NCBI GenBank assembly: GCA_963709645.1 | Contig: CAVPXP010000005.1 | Coordinates: 62,001 to 126,000, forward strand | Direction of reading: 5' to 3' | Length of the DNA stretch: 64,000 bases | From: DYRB01 sp963709645 | GTDB lineage: Bacteria > Pseudomonadota > Gammaproteobacteria > Chromatiales > Chromatiaceae | Translations under genes and position numbers: made by a program | The notes under the pieces: generated by a model | What the model was told of the DNA's origin: nothing | Seen by the model: the letters and a program-made list of their open reading frames with translations, nothing else | Databases searched by the model: none | Shown: one piece after another, positions 51,601 to 59,519 of the stretch | Layout of the letters: each line of letters opens with the position of its first letter | Position numbering within the stretch: the first letter of the stretch is position 1

Positions 51601-54191
51601 TCGGCGAGTCCGCCCGTGCCCGCATCGAGCCGCGCTTCCCCGGCACGGCCCTGGTCATGGTCCTGGACGACCGCCTGATCGCCATGACCCAGGTCGAGGT
51701 TCCCGCCGAGGGCACCACGGTGGATCTGCCGGTGACGGCGGACTGGGGCCCAGGCGCCTATGTCACCGCCGTCCTCTATCGCCCCATGGACCTGGCGGCC
51801 AAGCGCATGCCCGCCCGCGCTCTGGGTCTGACCTGGGCGGCCGTGGACCCCGGGGAGCGCCGCCTGACCCCAACCCTGGAGGTGACTGAGAAGGCGAGCC
51901 CCCGGGCACCGCTGGAGATCGGCCTGACCCTTCCCGGCCTCGCGGCCGGCGAGGAGGCCTATGTCACCGTTGCCGCCGTGGACCAGGGCATCCTCAACCT
52001 GACCCGCTACCAGTCACCCGACCCGGACGGCTGGTACTTCGGCCAGCGGCGCCTCGGGATGGAGCTGCGCGACCTCTACGGCCAGCTCATCGACCGCATG
52101 CAGGGCGTCCCCGGGGTGGTCCGCTCCGGCGGCGACGGCGGCATGATGAACATCCAGGGTCCGCCCCCCACCGAGGAGCTGGTCGCCTTCTTCTCCGGGG
52201 TAATCAGGGTCGATGCCCAAGGCCGAGCGCAAGTCCGCTTCGACATCCCGGACTTCAACGGCACCGTACGGGTCATGGCCATGACCTGGTCCAAGTCTGG
52301 GGTCGGCCACGCCGTCAAGGACGTCCTGGTGCGGGACCCCGTGGTCGTCTCCGCTTCCCTGCCCCGCTTCCTGGCCCCAGGGGACCGGTCCCGGGTGCAG
52401 GTCGAGCTGACCCACGTCGAGGGCCCGGCGGGCGATATGGCCCTGAGCCTGGAGACATCCGCTGGACACGTTACCGTCCCCGTCTCGTCCGCGACTCGGA
52501 CGGTGCAACTGGCCCAAGGCGGTCAGGCCCGGGTCGAGGTGCCGCTGACAGCACAGACCGTCGGCGACGAGACCCTGACCATCCGGCTGCGCACCCCCGA
52601 CGGGCGCGACCTGATCAAGACCCTCACCCTCGGAGTACGCGCCAATGCCCCGGCCATAGCCCAGACCAAGGCCATCCCCATCCCCCCGGGAGGGGAAGTC
52701 ACCATCGGCGCCGACGCTCTGGCCGACCTGGTTCCGGGGACCGACTCGGCCCTGATCTCCGTCGGTGGTGTCGGCCGGCTCGACATCCCCGGGATTCTCA
52801 TGGCCCTGGACCGCTACCCCTATGGCTGCAGCGAGCAGCTCGTGAGCCGTGCCTTGCCCCTGCTCTATCTGGATGAGGTCGCCCTGGCCGCCGGGCTGCC
52901 CGAGGACGCAAATACCAAGGAGCGGGTGCGCCAGGCCATCGGCGAGGTCCTGGCCAACCAGTCGAGCTCCGGCGAGTTCGGGGTCTGGGGGGTCGGAGGT
53001 GACGACGCCTGGCTCGATGCCTACGTCACCGACTTCCTCACCCGGGCCCGGGAACGCGGCTACCAGGTCCCTGCGGTGGCCTTCGACAACGCCGTGGACA
53101 ACCTGCGCAACCGCCTGTCCTATGCGGGAGACTTCAGCGACGGCGGCCAGGACGTCGCCTATGCACTCTATGTCCTCGCCCGCAACGGGCGCGCTGCCAT
53201 CGGAGACCTGCGCTACTACGCCGAGACGAAGCTCAAGGCCTTCGCTACCCCGCTGGCCAAGGCCCAGATCGCCGCCGGGCTCGCCCTCTACGGCGATCGG
53301 CCGAGGGCGGATGCCGCCTTCCGCGCGGCCCTCGCCGACCTGGATGGCGGTACGGACGACGGCAACACCTGGCGCATGGACTACGGCTCTGGCCTCCGCG
53401 ACGCCGCGGCCCTCCTGGCCCTTGCCGCCGAGGCCGGTACGGGGGCGCTGGACCTCAGCTCCCTGGCCAAACGGGTCGAGGCACGCCGAGAGGCGGCCCG
53501 CTACACCAGCACCCAGGACGACGTCTGGGTCCTGCTCGCCGCCCAGGCCCTCATGCAGGGTGCGGCCCGACCGGAGCTGGCGATCGACGGCCAGTCCCTG
53601 GCCGGCCCCCTCTACCGGCGCCTGGACGGGGCCAACCTCCTGGCACGGCCCCTGGTCATCGCCAATCGCGGCACCCGCCCGGAGGAGGCGCTGGTCACGG
53701 TGATCGGCGTCCCCCTGATCCCGCCCCCGGCCGGCGGCAGCGGGTACCGCATCGAGCGGGCCTACTACGACCTCGAAGGACGCCGTGTCGAGCCCAATGG
53801 CGTCGTCCAGGGCGCTCGGCTGGTCGCCGTCCTGACCGTCACCGGCGACGGCCCGCGCCAGGCGCGGCTCATCCTGGACGATCCCCTCCCGGCGGGATTC
53901 GAGATCGAGAACCCGAACCTGCTCAAGGCCGGGGACCTGAGCGCCATCCCCTGGCTCGGGCTCGAGGAAACCGCCGCTCATACGGAGTTCCGGTCCGACC
54001 GATTCATTGCCGCCCTGGACCGCGGGCCCCAGGACAGGGCCCAGTTCCAGCTCGCCTACCGGCTGCGTGCCATCTCGCCGGGAACCTTCACCCAGCCGGC
54101 CGCCGCCGTCTTGGACATGTACCGCCCGCAGCGGCGGGGGTGGACCGGAACCGGGGTGGTGGAGGTGAAACCGGCGAGGGGCGCCTATTAG
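48678..54191 (+). CDS. Bacterial alpha-2-macroglobulin with N-terminal PAN/apple domain
   Basis: A 1837-residue exported protein. The signal peptide (LALTTVAILSSLVSGLSLA) is followed by a PAN/apple domain (~30-105) with four Cys (DACESACLSDTRCEAFTYNT, KARWCFLKEG). Macroglobulin-like beta domains follow (ALVRDAKAQATGDLPLTLIL, TERGAYRPGESIHVTA), a bait-like region near 1150, the thioester motif YPYGCSEQLVSRAL (Cys 1384, Gln 1387) and the receptor-like end. It traps proteases in the periplasm by thioester attachment. The reactive Cys/Gln pair is intact. The usual partner, penicillin-binding protein 1C, is not adjacent. An upstream in-frame extension to 48450 lacks a leader and is rejected. Confidence 0.93.
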   Translation: MHGPKRLALTTVAILSSLVSGLSLAAPAAGREVAITQGADYHGADYATLKEVELDACESACLSDTRCEAFTYNTKARWCFLKEGAGELRPFPAAISGRIVTAAAGKDVSTETAAKLEAARTAELAFLPRSYLEEARGLAKRIAGMAQRGRDPAALTVQAAGLASKNEPARAADLYAAALRLSPTQPGPWLGLAQTAMAVRPDDWQSQQRYKQDGSAAAINAYLRSDGKAERADALATLGRALARREAWRPAIRATRAALALGEARDLRAEYEALVTNHGFRVSGHQVDSDAASPRICIQFSDPLPRNRPDLADFVRVADAPGTVVETEPQQICIDGVVHGGRYRIQVRSGLPSAEGEALPRTADLDVYVRDRAPMARFLGRAYVLPKGGEAAIPVVSVNTDTLEAKVYRIGDRALTEAQADGTLFSQLDSWKTEQIEERSGEAVWRGVVEVKPDLNREVTTAVPVGALVEDLKPGIYALTATPRNAPKDQDTAATQWFVVSDLGLAAYSGNDGLHALVRSLSGAGPLAGVDLRLIARNDEVLGQASTDAQGYARLDPGLLRGSGGNAPALLVAQGPDGDYGLLDLTKTPFDLSDRGVEGRPAPKPLDVYLVTERGAYRPGESIHVTALVRDAKAQATGDLPLTLILKRPDGVERERVLTQDQGLGARQVDFALSPTAQRGTWRAALYTDPKGPALAEVAFLVEDFEPERLTFTPTSPVPVIDPADPPGLNIEASYLFGAPAAELAIEGETRLTPADALPGHPGYRFGLADEEVEPRYEPLPAATTDAQGRATVVPQLPDMGPTSRPLEAEVNLRVLDGSGRPVERSLKLPVASSQGRIGVKPLFEGSVDQGGTARFEVIALGPDGSRQTLPGLRWTLSRVETSFQWYQRDGQWDYEPVTKTQRVADGSLDLVQDAPGRIEAKVDWGGYRLELATPGGSAVLPTSLAFEAGWYVAPGASDTPDLLKVSLDKASYRVGESARARIEPRFPGTALVMVLDDRLIAMTQVEVPAEGTTVDLPVTADWGPGAYVTAVLYRPMDLAAKRMPARALGLTWAAVDPGERRLTPTLEVTEKASPRAPLEIGLTLPGLAAGEEAYVTVAAVDQGILNLTRYQSPDPDGWYFGQRRLGMELRDLYGQLIDRMQGVPGVVRSGGDGGMMNIQGPPPTEELVAFFSGVIRVDAQGRAQVRFDIPDFNGTVRVMAMTWSKSGVGHAVKDVLVRDPVVVSASLPRFLAPGDRSRVQVELTHVEGPAGDMALSLETSAGHVTVPVSSATRTVQLAQGGQARVEVPLTAQTVGDETLTIRLRTPDGRDLIKTLTLGVRANAPAIAQTKAIPIPPGGEVTIGADALADLVPGTDSALISVGGVGRLDIPGILMALDRYPYGCSEQLVSRALPLLYLDEVALAAGLPEDANTKERVRQAIGEVLANQSSSGEFGVWGVGGDDAWLDAYVTDFLTRARERGYQVPAVAFDNAVDNLRNRLSYAGDFSDGGQDVAYALYVLARNGRAAIGDLRYYAETKLKAFATPLAKAQIAAGLALYGDRPRADAAFRAALADLDGGTDDGNTWRMDYGSGLRDAAALLALAAEAGTGALDLSSLAKRVEARREAARYTSTQDDVWVLLAAQALMQGAARPELAIDGQSLAGPLYRRLDGANLLARPLVIANRGTRPEEALVTVIGVPLIPPPAGGSGYRIERAYYDLEGRRVEPNGVVQGARLVAVLTVTGDGPRQARLILDDPLPAGFEIENPNLLKAGDLSAIPWLGLEETAAHTEFRSDRFIAALDRGPQDRAQFQLAYRLRAISPGTFTQPAAAVLDMYRPQRRGWTGTGVVEVKPARGAY

Positions 54192-54514
54192 ACGCGCAGC
54201 CAGCGGCCTAAGGAGATGCCGATTAAAGCCATCCCTGGCTTGAATCAGCTCGCGCTCCCCGAGGCGCGGCTCGTCGAGCGCTCCATTTTCAACGGCTTGA
54301 CGCCGTTGGAAATGGCGGGCCCTCCGTGGCCCGAACAGGAAACGCCTTAATCAGCGTTTCCCTAACCCCTCGTTTCCCCAGGGATTGCCGGAACCCAGGT
54401 ATCAGTGGCGGTGAGCAACCTCAACGGAACCCGGACGGCGCCGGACCGCCGAGAAATGGCGCGAACTACCACGAGGGAAGGGTGCCAGAGGGCACCCCTC
54501 AACTCGCTCCATCG
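54192..54514. other. ~320-bp intergenic region with a stem-loop
   Basis: CCATTTTCAACGGC at 54283 and GCCGTTGGAAATGG at ~54302 form a stem of about 14 bp (one mismatch) with a short loop, but no T tract follows. It could stop transcription or be a REP-type unit. The rest shows no gene. Confidence 0.45.
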
Positions 54515-55084
54515 CTACCGGCGCGGCTTATAGGTGAACTTCTGACCCCCGACTGTTGCCGCGTACATGAGGCCACCCTTAGCGACGGTGAACGTTGCCA
54601 TTCCCTTGTAGTATCCGCCCACGGTTGTCGCGTTGTTCATTGTGCCGCTGGCGCCAGCCGACGAACCAGTTGTGCTCGCCGCAGCGCTGGCCCCCGCAGT
54701 AATGGCGACCGCGCTGGCGTCGGCGCTGAATTCGAAGTTTCCGCCGGTGAATTCATTGAAGGCACGCTGATCCTCGAAGAAGATGATCTGGCTGTAGGCC
54801 TGACCGCCGAGCTGCCAGCCCGCGGTCACCTGCACCACCGTGGTATCACCGACGTCACGCCCTTGCCGGTAGACGCGGCCTTCGCCATAGGCGCCGCCCA
54901 CCACGAAACCCCCTTTGCCGATGGTCGGAAACACCGCGTAACCGTAGGCGCTACTGAAAAAGGCATTACTCGCCCCAGCCTTCTTGAAAAGGTTGATGGT
55001 GGCGTCGTATTCATCTGCGCGGACGGTGGAGGCAGAAAGCGCAAACAGGAATAGCGCGACGATCGATGTCAGATATTTGTACAT
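54515..55084 (-). CDS. Lipid-binding SYLF (Ysc84-like) domain protein
   Basis: A 189-residue protein with a signal peptide (YLTSIVALFLFALSASTVRA) and a SYLF domain: FFSSAYGYAVFPTIGKGGFV, VGGAYGEGRVYRQG, QLGGQAYSQIIFFEDQRAF, FEFSADASAVAITAGAS, and KGGLMYAATVGGQKF. Eukaryotic SYLF domains bind phosphoinositides; bacterial exported ones are of unknown role in the envelope. ATG 55084 precedes the leader directly; the frame extends upstream to 55345 through the REP-like repeat and is rejected. Confidence 0.93.
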   Translation of the reverse strand: MYKYLTSIVALFLFALSASTVRADEYDATINLFKKAGASNAFFSSAYGYAVFPTIGKGGFVVGGAYGEGRVYRQGRDVGDTTVVQVTAGWQLGGQAYSQIIFFEDQRAFNEFTGGNFEFSADASAVAITAGASAAASTTGSSAGASGTMNNATTVGGYYKGMATFTVAKGGLMYAATVGGQKFTYKPRR

Positions 55085-55139
55085 GAATTGAACTCCAGGT
55101 TTGAATTTGGCCGCCTGCTCGACGCAAGGCCGCAGGTCA

Positions 55140-55209
55140 GCGTGAGGAACGAACCCCGATAGCTTCAGCTCAGCCACTACGTTGGGGTTCGCAAAAGTCA
55201 CCCCAACCT
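55140..55209. repeat. REP-like palindromic repeat, copy 1
   Basis: The motif GTTGGGGTTCGC and, inverted, GAACGAACCCCGAT, separated by ~35 bases, form a BIME-like unit resembling the one at 55951-56030 at roughly 80% identity. It lies between the SYLF gene start and the carbonic anhydrase stop. Confidence 0.6.
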
Positions 55210-55271
55210 CGCACGACGCGATCCTCTTTGGGAGCCCGGGAGCGAAACGACACACGACCCCACTAGCTCGT

Positions 55272-55895
55272 TTAAAGTATACCGTCGAAGAAATCGACGA
55301 CTCCTGTCTCCAGCGAATACTCCGCACCCACGACGATGAGCCCATCTCCCTGAATCAGCTGCTCGATAATCTGCGACCCGTGCCGCAGGTGGCTTACGGA
55401 GGTTCGAATGTTCGCGCGAATGGCTTGCCGCACCAGGTCATCGGGGTTGTTCCGGAGCTCTGTCTCAAGCAATCCCTCTACAGAGGGTCGGACGCGATCT
55501 ACGATGGAACGGAGGTTCCGCGACCGGCTTCCGGTCGGACGTTCAAGCTCTTCCAGAGTGGCCAGGACAGCCCCGCACATCGAGTGACCTAGCACCACCA
55601 CAAGCCATGTGCCGAACCGATCCACCGCGAACTCGACGCTTCCAATTTGGGAAGGCGCAACGATATTGCCGGCTACCCGGATGACGAACAGGTCCCCAAG
55701 GCCCTGATCGAAGATGATTTCCGCCGGCACGCGCGAGTCCGAGCACCCGAGCACGATGGCGAATGGCTCTTGCCCCGCCACCAATTCGGTTCGGCGGGCC
55801 TGGCTGGTGAATAACCCGCGGCCTTGCACCTCCGATACAAAACGCCGATTGCCTGCTCGCAGGCGGTCAAGTGCTTCAAGCGCTGTGATCATCAC
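55272..55895 (-). CDS. Beta-carbonic anhydrase
   Basis: A 207-residue zinc enzyme that interconverts CO2 and bicarbonate. Metal and catalytic residues are present: Cys-x-Asp-x-Arg in VLGCSDSRVPAEI and His-x2-Cys in VVLGHSMCGAVLATL, with GLGDLFVIRVAGNIV in between. No signal peptide, so it is cytoplasmic; it would supply carbon for carboxylation, which fits an autotroph. The gene is bracketed by REP-like palindromes on both sides and has no operon partner. ATG 55895 or 55892 is equally possible. Confidence 0.93.
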   Translation of the reverse strand: MMITALEALDRLRAGNRRFVSEVQGRGLFTSQARRTELVAGQEPFAIVLGCSDSRVPAEIIFDQGLGDLFVIRVAGNIVAPSQIGSVEFAVDRFGTWLVVVLGHSMCGAVLATLEELERPTGSRSRNLRSIVDRVRPSVEGLLETELRNNPDDLVRQAIRANIRTSVSHLRHGSQIIEQLIQGDGLIVVGAEYSLETGVVDFFDGIL

Positions 55896-55950
55896 TGTGA
55901 CGTCTTACTCCGGCCGACGCCGCAAATCACCGGCGAGAAAAGCAGGGCGG

Positions 55951-56030
55951 TAGGTTGGGGTGAGGAACGAAACCCAACATCTTCGGCTGAGCTACCACGT
56001 TGGGGTTCGCAAAGCTCACCCCGACCTACC
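55951..56030. repeat. REP-like palindromic repeat, copy 2
   Basis: TAGGTTGGGGTGAG at 55951 is inverted at 56017-56030 as CTCACCCCGACCTA; two inner units, GTTGGGGTGAGGAACGAAAC and GTTGGGGTTCGCAAAGCTC, face each other. It resembles known REP pairs. It sits between the carbonic anhydrase start and the ABC operon end. Confidence 0.7.
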
Positions 56031-56124
56031 CGCCGCCCCCGGGTCACCATAAATGGCCATGAAGCGCAACCTCGGCCGAGATGACGGTACGGGAGAAACG
56101 GTCTCGTCTTCCAGAAACGCCGCC

Positions 56125-57606
56125 CTATGCCCGCCACCGATACCAGCGTATCACCAACCCTGAAATCAGGAACACCAGCGGCAGGACCACGAGGGACAGG
56201 CCCCCGACCAGCAGCCGGCGCAGGTCGTCGAGCTGCACCTCGCGGTCTCCGGCCCAGCGCTCGGGGAGGGCATCCGGGCCCTGCTGACCGCTAGCCCAGC
56301 GGACCAGCCGCAGCCCGAGGTCGCGGTTGCCGCCCTGTGCCAGATTGGCATTGCTGAGGAAGTCGCCGTCGCCCACGACAACGACCCGCTGCTCGCCCCG
56401 ACCGCCCTCTGTGGGACGCGGCGATGGCCGGGTCACGGCCAGGGCGACCGTCAGCGGACCCGCCTCCTCCCCCGCGACCGGGTCACGGGACAGCTCGCCT
56501 CGGATGGGGCCGGTCTCGTTCCAACTCCCGGTGCCGGTGGTGAGCCGGGCCGCGATGGTCCAACCTGGCGCGACCTCCGGCGCCAAAGCCGCTGTCCCTG
56601 GCAAGAGCGCGGCGGCCTTGAGGCCGGCGGAGATGGGGTGGTCCGGGTAGTCGGACACCAGGGCCACGGTTGGGCTGTCGATCCCCACACCGCGGGCGTT
56701 GGCATCCAAGATGGTCCCCGGGAGGAGACGCAGACCCAGCTCCTGGGCGAGGGGATCGAGTCCGCCGAGGCCTTCCGGGTCCATCAGCCACAAGAGATTG
56801 CCCCCGCCCCGCAGATACTCGACCAGCTGCTCGACCTCCCCTGGAAAGAAGTCCACCGCTGGGGTGGAGACCAGGAGCAGATCGGTATCGTCCGGGACCT
56901 TGTCCTCCACTGCCAGGTCCAGGGCCTGAGCGCGAATGCCCTGCCCTTGCAGAAGCTGGCCGAAGCGGCCGAGATCAGCCCCCGCCGGACTCATGACGCT
57001 GCGCTCCCCGTGCCCGATGAGGGAGGAAACCCAGGTGGGGCGGTCGGCCGTGAGGCGGGCGATGGCGGCGGTCAGCGTCCCCTCGCTCAGTTCGCGCAGA
57101 GTCTCACGCCGCCCCTCGTACTCCAGGACCAACTGCCCCAACACGGTGACGTCGGCGTCCCGTGCCTGCTCCGGAAAACGTTGCGGGTCGATGAAGCTGA
57201 GCTTCAGATCCGGGCGGGCCTGGCGATAGAGGGCGACCAAGCGTTCGATTGGGTCTGCCAGGGGATGGTCGCGCCCGACATAGGCCCCGATGCGCAGCGG
57301 GGCCTTGAGGGCGCCCAGCACGGCCACGGTTTGGGGGGAGACGCTGTTTTGCCCGCTCCGCGTCCAGTCCCAATAGACGTCGTGTCGGGCGGCAAGCCAT
57401 CCAGTCAGAATCACGGCGGTGATGAGCAGCACCACGAAGACGGCGTCCGCCAGAGCACGATGCAGGGGAGTCAGATTGGCCGCCAGGGACATCGGACGTG
57501 TCGGGACCAAAGGATCGGGTCCCGACATGGCGTCCAGCTCAGTCACGGGAGGGGACGGCACCTCTGGGGGCACCGCCAGCTCCTTGGGCTCCACGGACTC
57601 CCTCAC
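56125..57606 (-). CDS. GldG-type ABC auxiliary protein
   Basis: A 493-residue protein with an N-terminal membrane span (FVVLLITAVILTGWLAA), a GldG-like periplasmic domain (WTRSGQNSVSPQTVAVLGAL, APLRIGAYVGRDHPLADPI, LIGHGERSVMSP, DLLLVSTPAVDFFPGEVEQL) and a C-terminal span near VVLPLVFLISGLVIRWY. It belongs to the Gld-type exporter family found in many non-gliding proteobacteria; the cargo is unknown. It overlaps the permease gene by four bases, last gene of a three-gene operon. The usual fourth member, DUF4340, is at 20.3 kb. Confidence 0.9.
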   Translation of the reverse strand: MRESVEPKELAVPPEVPSPPVTELDAMSGPDPLVPTRPMSLAANLTPLHRALADAVFVVLLITAVILTGWLAARHDVYWDWTRSGQNSVSPQTVAVLGALKAPLRIGAYVGRDHPLADPIERLVALYRQARPDLKLSFIDPQRFPEQARDADVTVLGQLVLEYEGRRETLRELSEGTLTAAIARLTADRPTWVSSLIGHGERSVMSPAGADLGRFGQLLQGQGIRAQALDLAVEDKVPDDTDLLLVSTPAVDFFPGEVEQLVEYLRGGGNLLWLMDPEGLGGLDPLAQELGLRLLPGTILDANARGVGIDSPTVALVSDYPDHPISAGLKAAALLPGTAALAPEVAPGWTIAARLTTGTGSWNETGPIRGELSRDPVAGEEAGPLTVALAVTRPSPRPTEGGRGEQRVVVVGDGDFLSNANLAQGGNRDLGLRLVRWASGQQGPDALPERWAGDREVQLDDLRRLLVGGLSLVVLPLVFLISGLVIRWYRWRA

Positions 57607-58340
57607 GCGAGCCTCCTGTTGGCCACCCGCCGATGTGCCAAAGCCAGGAACAGGGCCGTGAAGAGTAGGTAGTAGGCGATGTCGCTCAGCCGCACGGCAC
57701 CCACCAGGAACCAGAGCAAGTGCTCATTCCAGGACAGCCAGTCGAAGAGGGTGGTGGCGGGCGCAAAGACCTTCTTCGCCTCGCCGACAACGGAGAACAA
57801 GATCAAGGCCGCATAGGCGGCCACCAGGGCCACCCCTGGCTGGGCGCTGAGGGTGGACGCGAAGAGCCCGACGGCGGCGAACATCAGGGTCGCGAGCCAG
57901 AGCCCAAGGGTTGCGGCAGCGAGCAGGCCGAGATCGAGGTCTGCAGCCCCCGACAAGGTGAGGGCCAGTAGAATCGGCAGCAGGCAGACCAAGGTGAGCA
58001 GACCCGCCAGCCCCAGGTACTTGCCGAGGACCAGCTCGGCGATGGAGACCGGCGCCGCCCCGAGGAGCGTGGCGCTGCCCTCGTGGCGCTCCCCCGCGAA
58101 CATGCGCGCGGCCAGCAGGGGGGCGCTGAGCAGGGTCAACGCGGCAGCGAAACCCCAAAGATTGAGTGACAGCTCCAGAGTCAGACCGACTGTGCGTTTG
58201 GCCGCTTCCAGTCCGGTGTAGCGCTCCAGAACCTGGAGGAACGTCCAGCCCAGGACCACCTGGCTGGCCGCGAGCAGCACCCAACCGAGGGGCGTGAGGA
58301 GCCCGGCACGCAATTCACGCCGAGCCAGGGTGAGGATCAA
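57603..58340 (-). CDS. ABC-2 type permease (GldF-like)
   Basis: A 245-residue membrane protein with six predicted spans; the N-terminal helix-turn (LTLARRELRAGLLTPLGWVL) and RMFAGERHEGSATLLGAAPV, then SIAELVLGKYLGLAGLLTLV, are typical of ABC-2 permeases. It is the second gene of the Gld-type operon, overlapping both the ATPase upstream and the GldG-like gene downstream by four bases. Confidence 0.92.
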   Translation of the reverse strand: MILTLARRELRAGLLTPLGWVLLAASQVVLGWTFLQVLERYTGLEAAKRTVGLTLELSLNLWGFAAALTLLSAPLLAARMFAGERHEGSATLLGAAPVSIAELVLGKYLGLAGLLTLVCLLPILLALTLSGAADLDLGLLAAATLGLWLATLMFAAVGLFASTLSAQPGVALVAAYAALILFSVVGEAKKVFAPATTLFDWLSWNEHLLWFLVGAVRLSDIAYYLLFTALFLALAHRRVANRRLA

Positions 58341-59341
58341 GCTTCACCCCCGGCGGGTGCCGCCGCAGCCGTCTGGGGCTCCGGCTGAGCCACAGGGAGA
58401 TCGGATGCCTCCTCGGGGGCCCCCAGTTCCAGACCCAGGGTCTCGAAGTAGATCCGCTCCAGATCCGTGCGCTCGGGGGTCAACTCGCGCAGCCCCCAGC
58501 CAGCCTCCACCAGGGCCCTGGCCAGGGCCGACGGGGGCAAGCCAGGGGCCAGGTTGATGCGCAACATCCCGTCCTCCCCCGCGAGGGCTGTGGCCACGGC
58601 GGGAAGCCGCAGCAATTGCTCCTGCGGCGGGGGGCGGTCGAGGCGGACCCGGAAGGCCCCGCTGCGGTGCAACTCGCGCTGGGGCGCCAGCGGCCCCTGG
58701 TGGACCGGACGCCCGTTCCGCAGTATGAGGACCTGGGTGCACACGGCCTGGACCTCCGGCAGGATGTGGCTGGAGAGGATCACGCCGCAGTGAGCGGCCA
58801 ACTCGCGGATCAGCAGGCGCACCTCGCGGATCTGCTCCGGGTCCAAGCCCTCAGTGGGCTCGTCCAAGATCACCAGGTCCGGCTCGTGGATGATGGCCTG
58901 TGCCAACCCCAGGCGTTGGCGATAGCCTCTGGAGAGCTTGCCCAGGAGCCGCCGGCCCACGTCTTCCAGTGCGCAACGGGCCTTGACCCGGCGCACCGCC
59001 GCGGCGACCTGACGGGACGGGAGCCGGTGCAGCCGGGCGCACAGCTCCAGGTACTCGTCCACCCGCATGTCCGGATAGAGGGGCGGTCGCTCCGGGAGGT
59101 AGCCCAGGTGGCGTTTCGCCTTGATCGGGCGGCGCACCAGATCGATCCCGCAGATCTCCACGCGGCCGGCGCTGGGTGCCAGGTTTCCGCTCAGGACCTG
59201 GAGGCAGGTGGTCTTGCCGGCCCCATTGGGACCGAGCAGGCCGAGCACGCCGCCCCGCTCCAGAGTGAAATCCACCCCGCTGAGCGCGGGATGGCCGCCG
59301 TAGTGACGGGCAAGACCGGTGACTTTCAGGAGGCTGGGCAT
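58337..59341 (-). CDS. ABC transporter ATP-binding protein (GldA-like)
   Basis: A 334-residue ATPase: Walker A GLLGPNGAGKTTCLQVL, the signature LSRGYRQRLGLAQAI, Walker B LVILDEPTEGLDPEQI and the switch His in VILSSHILPEVQ. After ~220 residues it extends ~110 further, ending in an Ala/Pro/Glu tail. It energises the Gld-type exporter coded just downstream. First gene of the operon; the divergent HyuA gene begins 178 bases away. Confidence 0.95.
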   Translation of the reverse strand: MPSLLKVTGLARHYGGHPALSGVDFTLERGGVLGLLGPNGAGKTTCLQVLSGNLAPSAGRVEICGIDLVRRPIKAKRHLGYLPERPPLYPDMRVDEYLELCARLHRLPSRQVAAAVRRVKARCALEDVGRRLLGKLSRGYRQRLGLAQAIIHEPDLVILDEPTEGLDPEQIREVRLLIRELAAHCGVILSSHILPEVQAVCTQVLILRNGRPVHQGPLAPQRELHRSGAFRVRLDRPPPQEQLLRLPAVATALAGEDGMLRINLAPGLPPSALARALVEAGWGLRELTPERTDLERIYFETLGLELGAPEEASDLPVAQPEPQTAAAAPAGGEA

Positions 59342-59519
59342 GGCGGGCGAAGATACCGCGGTTGGGGCCGAGGGCCAAGCGCCGTGACACTGGCGCCCCT
59401 GGGGCTGGCCCGGCGAGAATAGCCGCCAGCCGTCTCTTGCTAGCCTTTTGCTTTCAGCCTTTCAGCATGTTCAGCGATTAGCCACAAGCCACAGACGTAA
59501 GCAACTGAGAGCCAACCCA

